Shown piece by piece: positions 1-4,757 of a stretch of 5,219 nucleotides of DNA (its first letter is position 1; every line of letters begins with the position of its first letter). The stretch lies in the NCBI GenBank assembly GCA_003446545.1, contig DMAO01000155.1:1-5219 (forward strand), given 5' to 3'. Under the pieces are notes generated by a model that did no database searches, had not been told where the DNA came from, and was given only the letters and a program-made list of their open reading frames with translations. The DNA comes from Sphaerochaeta sp. (GTDB lineage: Bacteria > Spirochaetota > Spirochaetia > Sphaerochaetales > Sphaerochaetaceae). A program made the position numbers and the translations under genes.

Positions 1-408
1 GAACTGTGGAGACATGTCACACCGGGTATTATGGGAGTGCATCTTCTGAGTCAGTTTACTAAGGGAGTAGAGGCCTTTCTGCCGAAGGTACCCTATACCC
101 TCAAGGGACAGACCTTGAAGATTGCCAAGGCAAAGGGTGAAAGACCCTCTCTTGCTAACGTGGTTGATTTCCTGGTCTCTTCATTCGAAGCTGACTCCCC
201 GGTGGCCTTTCTCAACCTCTCAAAAGGGGCCTTGCCAAACCTTGACGAATGGCACTGGGTCACCCTAGTCGGTGTTGAGCAACAAGGGGAAGGTGAGAGA
301 GTGTACGCCACCCTCTATGATGCGTCCCTAACGTGGAAGATCGATCTTGGGCTCTGGCTTGAGACAACAACGCGCGGTGGTGGGTTTGTATGCTACCTTC
401 CTGCCTAG
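1..408 (+). CDS. Conserved hypothetical protein, possible papain-like/C39-like cysteine peptidase fold (5' end missing)
   Basis: The reading frame is open from base 1 to a TAG at 406-408, so this is the C-terminal 135 codons of a gene that starts left of the window; the ATG at 31 has no convincing ribosome site and is probably internal. The visible part contains the segment PVAFLNLSKG followed by DEWHWVTLVG (His codon at 253-255), then YDASLTWKIDL and a GGGFVCY end. A hydrophobic strand, a His in an HWVT(L/I)VG setting and a later Asp/Asn is the usual C-terminal half of papain-like and C39-type cysteine peptidases, whose catalytic Cys would lie in the missing N-terminal part. I recall similar uncharacterised proteins in Firmicutes and spirochaetes but cannot name a family with certainty. 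No signal peptide can be judged. It converges on the operon at 501-2567, with 92 bp between the stop codons and no obvious strong terminator there. Coding status is fairly sure, function is not. Confidence 0.7.
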   Translation, partial: ELWRHVTPGIMGVHLLSQFTKGVEAFLPKVPYTLKGQTLKIAKAKGERPSLANVVDFLVSSFEADSPVAFLNLSKGALPNLDEWHWVTLVGVEQQGEGERVYATLYDASLTWKIDLGLWLETTTRGGGFVCYLPA

Positions 409-500
409 AGAACAGTGTGATACCCTGATATTCGGGCACAGACCGATATACATCCAATGAAGCGCTTTCAGGGGACGAAGTTCCCAGGTAGTGGTATGCA

Positions 501-1304
501 TCAAAGGTGGTTATCTTTCTTTCTCTGCATGAACAGAATAAGGACAAGGGTTGCCACCAATAGGACCAATGCAGTCTGTACCGTGATGATGACCACAGGG
601 TAAGCCCTGTTGAAACCAGAGGCTGAGGTATGCTTGATGAGGATTCCTGCAAAGGCCCAGATAAGTGTGGCCACGTAGGGGATGTCCCTTGCCAAGATGC
701 CTGTAGTCATTCCGATAAGGGTGCCAATGATGATGAGCGTGCTTGTCCACACAGTTTCGCTTAGGCCCCATCCACTGAAGCCAATGGTAACCAGAAGGGC
801 AGTGATGTTGGCAATGGTCGCTACGGTTATCCATCCAAAATAGATGGAGAAGGGCAACTTGATGAAGAACCACTCCTTTCGCGTCATCGGCCTGTTCTTG
901 AGAACGAGATGGATGGTTATCAGGGAGAGAAGGATGAGAAGCATCATGATCACCGAGAGAAAAATGACATTGTAATGCCAGCAGAAAATCCAGACGGAGT
1001 TAATCAGCGAGGAGAAAGCAAAGATATTGCCCACTCGTGTGAGAAGCTCCCTATCGGTAGGGTTTCCTTTCTGGAACAATCCCAACTGGTAGAGGGTGTA
1101 GAGCCCAAGCAACAGATAGATGACACCCCAGATGGAGAAGGTAACCCCAGCAGGGGCAAAGAGGTTGGGAAGGGAGTCTGAAACCTCTGCGGTGGTGACC
1201 CCTGCAATGGGAAGGATGTTTGCAAGGGTATTGACGGTTATCATCAGGATAAAGGTGATTGCCACGAGAATGGAGTTTGGTGAGAATTGTTGTTTCTTGT
1301 CCAT
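501..1304 (-). CDS. TspO/MBR-related tryptophan-rich membrane protein (long form)
   Basis: This 267-residue protein is an integral membrane protein with about seven or eight hydrophobic segments (roughly residues 11-33, 54-76, 92-110, 113-135, 148-175, 188-204, 207-224 and 236-259) and a short charged tail. The segment FAPAGVTFSIWGVIYLLLG (50-68) matches the first conserved motif of TspO/MBR-type proteins, where a proline-containing loop leads into a Phe/Trp-rich helix. There are eight tryptophans (W59, 105, 109, 145, 158, 179, 186, 216). Classical TspO has about 160 residues and five helices and binds porphyrins and cholesterol-like ligands; this belongs to the longer group commonly annotated as tryptophan-rich sensory protein, for which function is not established. 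The ATG at 1302-1304 has the ribosome site TAGGAG six bases upstream, and that site includes the uvsE stop codon, so translation is probably coupled. The pairing with a UV-repair gene fits a light or oxidative-stress role, which is inference. Confidence 0.8.
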   Translation of the reverse strand: MDKKQQFSPNSILVAITFILMITVNTLANILPIAGVTTAEVSDSLPNLFAPAGVTFSIWGVIYLLLGLYTLYQLGLFQKGNPTDRELLTRVGNIFAFSSLINSVWIFCWHYNVIFLSVIMMLLILLSLITIHLVLKNRPMTRKEWFFIKLPFSIYFGWITVATIANITALLVTIGFSGWGLSETVWTSTLIIIGTLIGMTTGILARDIPYVATLIWAFAGILIKHTSASGFNRAYPVVIITVQTALVLLVATLVLILFMQRKKDNHL

Positions 1305-1317
1305 GTGTTTCTCCTAC
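1305..1317 (-). promoter_or_regulatory. Ribosome site of the TspO-like gene built from the uvsE stop codon
   Basis: Read on the minus strand the junction is TAGGAGAAACACATG. The TAG at 1314-1316 is the uvsE stop and is also the first three bases of the TAGGAG Shine-Dalgarno-like element; only nine bases separate the stop from the next ATG. A ribosome finishing uvsE sits directly on the initiation region of the second gene, a typical arrangement for translational coupling. Confidence 0.75.
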
Positions 1318-2567
1318 AGCATAAAGTAGTATGAGGTGAGAACCTCATACACCCTGTATTTGTTTGCTATGCTCAAGATCGATTGCTTGAGTTTTTCTAG
1401 GGGTATCTGTGCTTGCTTGTACTGCTCTATCCTAGTGGTGATTCGCTTTCCTTCAGCGGGTGTCTGTATGCATAGAGCTGCGATGGTATTGGCTGTAATC
1501 TCAGCCTGTGACCGGGAAACTTCCATTGAAAGAATTCTTTCTAGAAGCCTATAGAAGGCAATACTCAGCTCTTGTCCCTCCTCTGCATCCCTGAGAAGGT
1601 CTTCTACTTCCCAAACCTTTTCAGGGTCACGTTCGGTGACCAATGGTCTATACTTGAGCCACTGCTCGAGTATCTGTTCCTTTGTGGCCCCCTTTGTGGC
1701 ATGCATGCATTTCAAGGCTGAGAAATTCTTGTCCTTTACCTCGAGCATGATATCGATATTCTTGTCGGGCAGGGCCTCATAGAAGGTGAGAAAATCCTCA
1801 AGGACGATGGTGGGAGAGTGCGATCCGGGCTTCTTCATCGTGGCCTGTTGGGAATAGTGGATTTTCTGCCTTCCATCCTCTGCTTTCCACGTAGTAGCAC
1901 AGTCTTGTATCCACTGTTGTTCTGTAAGGCATTCCTTTGAAGGATTGGTCATGTGATGCAGGTTGTCAAATACAGCAGGACATCCAACTTCCTGTGCTAT
2001 GGCCAGGACTTCGCTGATGGTATAGAGCTTGTCATCATTCTCTAGGATTACCCTATCCTTTACAGCTGGGATCAGCGCCTGATACGCGGAGACAAACCTC
2101 TTGGTAGCCTCCTGTTTGTCTCCATATGCCCCTCCAATATGCAACACTATCTTATGCTCGTTGCCAAGCCCCATGCTCGTGAGAACTCTGGTATGGTAGA
2201 GTAGGTCTGCAATTGTCTTGTCCACCACCCCATGGCGAGGGGAGTTGAGCACGGAGTACTGTCCAGGATGCATGGAAAGGCGTATGCCAGCCTCTGTTGC
2301 CAGGTCTCCAAGACCTGAGAGTTCGGTAGCAAATATCTCCCACCAAGGTAGCGTATTGGCCTTACTTGAGCCAAAGGGAATGAGGTCGCTGCTGATGCGA
2401 AAGAGCTTCAGGTCGTGCTCTTTTGTATAGCGAAGCAAGTTTCCCAGATGGCAAAGATTGGTCCTGCATGTTTCAAGCAGAGTCTTTTCTGAAACCCGGC
2501 TGAGTGCAAGGCTTTTCATCTCACTTTCTGGTACTCCCACCGCTAAACAAGCGTACCCAATACTCAT
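1314..2567 (-). CDS. uvsE: UV damage endonuclease UvsE (UVDE), long form with C-terminal extension
   Basis: UvsE nicks DNA immediately 5' of UV photoproducts (cyclobutane dimers and 6-4 products) and some other lesions, starting a nucleotide-excision-independent repair route. The 417-residue protein has the TIM-barrel metal site of the family in order: His100 in MHPGQY, His143 in LHIGG, Glu176 in LENDD, Asp201 and His204 in FDNLHH, Lys235 and His237 in QKIHYSQQ, His250, and Glu276 in LEVKDK. These agree closely with the Thermus enzyme, in which three metals and a carboxylated lysine form the site. Gln103-Tyr104 of HPGQY are the residues that probe the lesion. The catalytic barrel ends near residue 300; about 105 further residues, helical and ending in YEVLTSYYFML, form an extension seen in longer Firmicutes-type members. 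The ATG at 2565-2567 is preceded by AAGGAG with five-base spacing. First gene of an operon with the TspO-like gene. Confidence 0.96.
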   Translation of the reverse strand: MSIGYACLAVGVPESEMKSLALSRVSEKTLLETCRTNLCHLGNLLRYTKEHDLKLFRISSDLIPFGSSKANTLPWWEIFATELSGLGDLATEAGIRLSMHPGQYSVLNSPRHGVVDKTIADLLYHTRVLTSMGLGNEHKIVLHIGGAYGDKQEATKRFVSAYQALIPAVKDRVILENDDKLYTISEVLAIAQEVGCPAVFDNLHHMTNPSKECLTEQQWIQDCATTWKAEDGRQKIHYSQQATMKKPGSHSPTIVLEDFLTFYEALPDKNIDIMLEVKDKNFSALKCMHATKGATKEQILEQWLKYRPLVTERDPEKVWEVEDLLRDAEEGQELSIAFYRLLERILSMEVSRSQAEITANTIAALCIQTPAEGKRITTRIEQYKQAQIPLEKLKQSILSIANKYRVYEVLTSYYFML

Positions 2568-2594
2568 TGGAACTCCTTATCAAACTATATCTGT

Positions 2595-2623
2595 AGTGTA
2601 ATCGGAGCCCAAAGCCTTGTCAA
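2595..2623 (-). promoter_or_regulatory. Sigma70-type promoter of the uvsE operon
   Basis: On the minus strand there is a perfect -35 box TTGACA (2618-2623), a spacer of exactly 17 bases, and the -10 box TACACT (2595-2600), which matches TATAAT at four of six positions. Transcription would start near 2588, giving a leader of about 20 bases that includes the AAGGAG ribosome site at 2573-2578. No operator is obvious, so expression could be largely constitutive. Confidence 0.72.
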
Positions 2624-2684
2624 AGCAAAACTAGGCTTGTAACGTAGGGCAAAACGTACCATATAGCGTGAGGGGCGTAGTGGG

Positions 2685-2705
2685 GAGGTTGACAGAAACC
2701 ACCTC
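2685..2705. repeat. Short inverted repeat in the divergent region
   Basis: GAGGT (2685-2689) is mirrored by ACCTC (2701-2705) with 11 bases between, and an alternative pairing GGTT/AACC (2687-2690/2697-2700) lies inside it. A TTGACA hexamer (2689-2694) overlaps the left arm. It lies 20 bases upstream of the probable -10 box of the aldo/keto reductase gene, a position where a regulator site could sit. The repeat is short enough to be chance. Confidence 0.3.
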
Positions 2706-2725
2706 TTAGGGAGATGCTCATAGGG

Positions 2726-2731
2726 TATACT
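2726..2731 (+). promoter_or_regulatory. Probable -10 box of the aldo/keto reductase gene
   Basis: TATACT matches the sigma70 -10 consensus at five of six positions and lies 52 bases before the start codon. There is no good -35 box at 16-18 bases: CTCTTA (2703-2708) has the right spacing but matches poorly, and the perfect TTGACA at 2689-2694 is 31 bases away. A promoter with a good -10 and poor -35 would be expected to need an activator; this is inference. Confidence 0.4.
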
Positions 2732-2733
2732 GC

Positions 2734-2757
2734 TAGCAAGAGATTCAGTCTCTGCTA
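2734..2757 (+). promoter_or_regulatory. Bulged hairpin in the probable 5' leader of the aldo/keto reductase mRNA
   Basis: TAGC (2734-2737), a bulged A (2738) and AGAGA (2739-2743) pair with TCTCT (2749-2753) and GCTA (2754-2757) around the five-base loop TTCAG. That gives nine base pairs with one bulge. It begins only a few bases after the TATACT -10 box, so it would lie at the very 5' end of the transcript, or it could be a DNA operator. No U-tract follows, so it is not a terminator. The ribosome site at 2774-2779 is outside it. The pentamer TGCTA occurs three times here (2731, 2753 and 2766). Confidence 0.45.
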
Positions 2758-2783
2758 CGCAACAATGCTAAATAGGAGGATTT

Positions 2784-3815
2784 ATGTATACACCTTCAGA
2801 GAATCGCTATGATTCAATGCTGTACAATTTCTGTGGTAAGAGCGGGCTAAAGCTACCTGCAGTCTCTCTGGGCCTCTGGCATAATTTTGGTGATGCGACA
2901 TCGTTGTCCAATGCAAGGGCAATGATTCATACGGCATTTGATTTGGGGATAACACACTTCGACCTTGCCAATAACTATGGACCCCCCGCAGGTTCGGCTG
3001 AGCTGAACTTCGGTAAGCTCTTGGCCCAGGATCTTAGTGCCTACCGTGATGAGCTGATCATCTCCACCAAGGCCGGTTACAACATGTGGCCAGGACCGTA
3101 TGGCGAGTGGGGGAGTCGGAAATACCTGCTGGCCAGTCTCGATCAGAGTCTCCAGCGCATGGGCCTTGAGTACGTTGATATATTCTACTCGCACAGATTC
3201 GACCCCAATACCCCACTCGAAGAGACCATGAGCGCCCTGGAAACTGCCTACAGACAAGGGAAGGCCCTGTATGTCGGTCTCTCTTCCTACTCGGCGGCAA
3301 AGACCCGTGAAGCCCATGATATCCTTAAGGCACGTGGTGTTCCTGTCCTCATTCACCAGCCATCCTACTCCATGCTCAACCGCTGGGTGGAGGAGGACAA
3401 GCTGTTGGATACCTTGGGAGACTTGGGTATTGGCACTATCTGCTTCTCACCACTGGCACAGGGGATGCTCACTGACAAGTACCTCACTACCATTCCTAAG
3501 GACAGCAGGGCCGGTAAGGAGGGCACAGCCCTCTCTGAGAAGATGCTGACACCAGAGAACCTAAAGCGCATCAGAGCCCTCAACGAGATAGCTAAAAAAC
3601 GCAATCAGAGCCTTGCGCAGATGGCCCTCAGCTGGGTCCTAAGGCGTAAGGAAGTGACTTCAGTGCTCATTGGAGCAAGCTCTCCACAGCAGATCACCGA
3701 GAATGTAGGGGCATTGGATCACCTCATTTTCACTGATGATGAGCTCAAGGAGATCGACAAGTATGCCCAAGAGGGTAACATCAATCTCTGGGCCAGCTCC
3801 AGCAACGAAAAATAA
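2784..3815 (+). CDS. yghZ: Aldo/keto reductase, YghZ/Gpr type (L-glyceraldehyde 3-phosphate reductase, AKR14 family)
   Basis: This cytoplasmic NADPH-dependent reductase of 343 residues matches E. coli YghZ (346 residues) along its whole length, as I recall that sequence: it shares GLWHNFGD, FDLGITHFDLANNYGPP, the YRDELIISTKAGY and MWPGPYG blocks, SRKYLLASLDQSL, MGLEYVDIFYSHR, LIHQPSY, SPLAQG, the QMALSW block with TSVLIGAS, and the INLW ending. The aldo/keto reductase catalytic tetrad is complete: Asp60, Tyr65, Lys96 and His137. The C-terminal KEVTSVLIGASSPQQITENV stretch is the cofactor-phosphate region. YghZ reduces L-glyceraldehyde 3-phosphate and methylglyoxal, so a detoxification role for reactive aldehydes is likely. 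The ATG at 2784 follows AGGAGG (2774-2779) with four-base spacing, and the N-terminus aligns with the family there. It is transcribed alone, divergently from uvsE, and is closed by the hairpin at 3878-3910. Confidence 0.95.
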   Translation: MYTPSENRYDSMLYNFCGKSGLKLPAVSLGLWHNFGDATSLSNARAMIHTAFDLGITHFDLANNYGPPAGSAELNFGKLLAQDLSAYRDELIISTKAGYNMWPGPYGEWGSRKYLLASLDQSLQRMGLEYVDIFYSHRFDPNTPLEETMSALETAYRQGKALYVGLSSYSAAKTREAHDILKARGVPVLIHQPSYSMLNRWVEEDKLLDTLGDLGIGTICFSPLAQGMLTDKYLTTIPKDSRAGKEGTALSEKMLTPENLKRIRALNEIAKKRNQSLAQMALSWVLRRKEVTSVLIGASSPQQITENVGALDHLIFTDDELKEIDKYAQEGNINLWASSSNEK

Positions 3816-3877
3816 GATGCACTTGCTACGTGGGACCCGAACAAACCTATTGAGATAGATGCTTGGTACTATGAGAC

Positions 3878-3922
3878 GAAGGCCATGCCCTGGTATAGGA
3901 CATGGCCTTCATTCAAATTTTT
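3878..3922 (+). terminator. Rho-independent-type terminator after the aldo/keto reductase gene
   Basis: GAAGGCCATG (3878-3887) pairs perfectly with CATGGCCTTC (3901-3910), ten base pairs. After one mismatch (C3888/A3900) the helix continues with CCT/AGG (3889-3891/3897-3899) around a five-base loop. A T-run TTTTT follows at 3918-3922, seven bases after the stem, so the U-tract is weaker and more distant than ideal. It lies 62 bases downstream of the stop codon. Confidence 0.7.
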
Positions 3923-3944
3923 CGGATGAAGTATTGCAGATGAA

Positions 3945-4175
3945 GTGAATAACATGAGGGCCTCTCCCAAGGAGCGCATCGTTTGGTACTGTATTCATCC
4001 AAGACAAGTTCAGCAACAATTCGAAAAAAGTAACCGGGAAGCGTTGCATTCAAATAGGGTGAGCAATATTTGCCGCTCCATCGCATGCAAGATGAATTTC
4101 AACGAGGATGAAACCCACCAAATGAAAGGTATCAGTATGCTCTCAAGGGAAAAGCAATACCAGTTTTTACACTAG
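3945..4175 (+). pseudogene. Remnant of an HD-GYP domain protein, truncated before the HD motif
   Basis: The frame encodes EKSNREALHSNRVSNIC followed by RSIACKMNFNEDETHQMKGISML. This is the opening of an HD-GYP domain: the helix with HSxRVS, the (I/C)A.KMNF..DE helix, and the helix that in intact proteins leads straight into LHDIGK. Here, right after GISML, the expected HD motif is absent and the sequence runs SREKQYQFLH to a TAG. The stretch QFEKSNREALHSNRV also resembles the linker between GGDEF and HD-GYP domains in hybrid proteins. HD-GYP proteins hydrolyse cyclic di-GMP through a metal site that begins with this missing His-Asp pair, so the product would be inactive. A GTG could start at 3945 but has no ribosome site, and a TGA lies in frame at 3927. 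In the +1 frame after GISML the sequence contains SQGKSN, perhaps a decayed HDIGK. I infer a decayed internal fragment; the alternative is a chance ORF or an unrelated small gene. Confidence 0.6.
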
Positions 4176-4215
4176 ATATTCCTCCACTTGTCTTTGCTAT
4201 AGCGGAATGACTGCC

Positions 4216-4245
4216 TTGACAAATAATGTTGTTCTCTGTTATATT
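4216..4245 (+). promoter_or_regulatory. Sigma70-type promoter of the gpx-ohrR operon
   Basis: A perfect -35 box TTGACA (4216-4221) is followed after 18 bases by TATATT (4240-4245), preceded by TG at 4237-4238 (extended -10, TGn). This is the strongest promoter visible in the window. It predicts a start near 4252 and a short leader of about 25 bases with TAGGAG at 4266-4271. A promoter this close to consensus suits a gene held down by a repressor and released on induction. Confidence 0.78.
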
Positions 4246-4267
4246 TTACACAATTAAATAGAAAATA
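4242..4267. promoter_or_regulatory. Candidate repressor operator overlapping the gpx -10 region and start site
   Basis: TATTTT (4242-4247) and AAAATA (4262-4267) form a six-base inverted repeat flanking the AT-rich sequence ACACAATTAAATAG. Within it TACACAATTAAAT resembles, with one extra CA, the TACAATTAAAT half of the Bacillus subtilis OhrR operator as I recall it. Its place over the -10 box and start site, upstream of an operon that ends in ohrR, is where autoregulation would act. The match is imperfect and AT-rich sequence gives such matches easily. Confidence 0.28.
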
Positions 4268-4277
4268 GGAGCATATC

Positions 4278-4757
4278 ATGGAAACTTCCCTATATGATTT
4301 TACAGTAACACGCAACGACGGATCAGAATTCTCTCTAGCCACTCTTCGTGATACGAGCGTCCTTATAGTCAACACTGCAAGCAAATGTGGTTTTACAGGT
4401 CAGTACACTGGCCTTGAGGCTCTCTATCAGGAGTATAAGGATAAGGGGTTTACCGTACTAGCTTTTCCTTGTGACCAGTTTGCCCACCAGGAGCCCGGCA
4501 GTGATGTAGAGATCGCAGAGTTCTGCAAACTGAACTATGGGGTGACTTTTCCCCTCATGAGTAAGATTGAGGTCAACGGCAAGGGTGCCCATCCCCTGTA
4601 CGTCTGGTTGAAAAAAGAGGCTCCGGGTGTGTTGGGTAGTTCAATAAAATGGAACTTCACCAAATTCCTGGTGGGTAAGGATGGCAAGAGTGTAGAACGC
4701 TTTGCCTCCAAGACCGAACCTGAAGAGTTGAAAACCTCAATAGAGGGGGTACTCTGA
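4278..4757 (+). CDS. gpx: Glutathione peroxidase-family peroxidase (Cys type, probably thioredoxin-dependent)
   Basis: This cytoplasmic 159-residue enzyme has the usual length of bacterial glutathione-peroxidase homologues and reduces hydrogen peroxide and organic or lipid hydroperoxides. The thioredoxin-fold motifs are in order: VNTASKCGFT with peroxidatic Cys37, LAFPCDQF, HQEPGS with Gln71, and KWNFTKFLV with Trp125 and Asn126, which completes the Cys/Gln/Trp/Asn tetrad. Cys83 in EFCKLNYGVTFP is at the place of the resolving cysteine of atypical two-Cys members, which use thioredoxin, not glutathione. Codon 37 is TGT, so this is a cysteine and not a selenocysteine form. The family usually has FPCNQFG; here it is FPCDQFA, outside the catalytic tetrad. 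The ATG at 4278 has TAGGAG six bases upstream. Its TGA overlaps the ATG of the downstream OhrR-type repressor, so the two are co-transcribed and probably translationally coupled. Confidence 0.95.
   Translation: METSLYDFTVTRNDGSEFSLATLRDTSVLIVNTASKCGFTGQYTGLEALYQEYKDKGFTVLAFPCDQFAHQEPGSDVEIAEFCKLNYGVTFPLMSKIEVNGKGAHPLYVWLKKEAPGVLGSSIKWNFTKFLVGKDGKSVERFASKTEPEELKTSIEGVL

Larger units (their letters stand above)
3816..4215. other. Gene-poor stretch between the aldo/keto reductase and the peroxidase operon
   Basis: The 400 bases hold the terminator hairpin of the upstream gene (3878-3922) and the remnant of an HD-GYP gene (3945-4175). Apart from these I see no tRNA, repeat array, insertion-sequence end or intact gene. 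The frame of the aldo/keto reductase stays open for 37 codons after its stop (3816-3926, ending TGA 3927-3929) with a Trp/Tyr-rich reading, but that length is not unusual by chance and has no start signal. Confidence 0.6.

Noticed and set aside
431..480. Possible terminator hairpins between the convergent genes (for example GGGA/TCCC around 474-486, CCC/GGG around 433-447).
   Set aside because: Stems of three or four pairs without a U-tract; not enough to call a terminator.
409..500. On the minus strand the sequence after the TspO-like stop can be read as a protein-like stretch (TSSPESASLDVYRSVPEYQG) in the frame of a longer ORF reaching into gene 1.
   Set aside because: The ORF has no ribosome site, overlaps two better-supported genes on both sides, and shows no family motif; I treat it as a chance reading.
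511..873. Long ORFs in other frames inside the TspO-like, uvsE, aldo/keto reductase and gpx genes on either strand.
   Set aside because: They lie within genes with strong family motifs, lack ribosome sites and give low-complexity or His/Trp-rich nonsense translations.
2689..2731. TTGACA at 2689 paired with TATACT at 2726 as a promoter for the aldo/keto reductase gene.
   Set aside because: The spacing is 31 bases, far outside the 16-19 base range; only the -10 box is kept, with low confidence.
3816..3926. Open frame in phase with the aldo/keto reductase after its TAA, rich in Trp and Tyr, suggesting stop-codon readthrough.
   Set aside because: Thirty-seven open codons are quite likely by chance, the protein already ends where YghZ ends, and the terminator hairpin accounts for part of the sequence.
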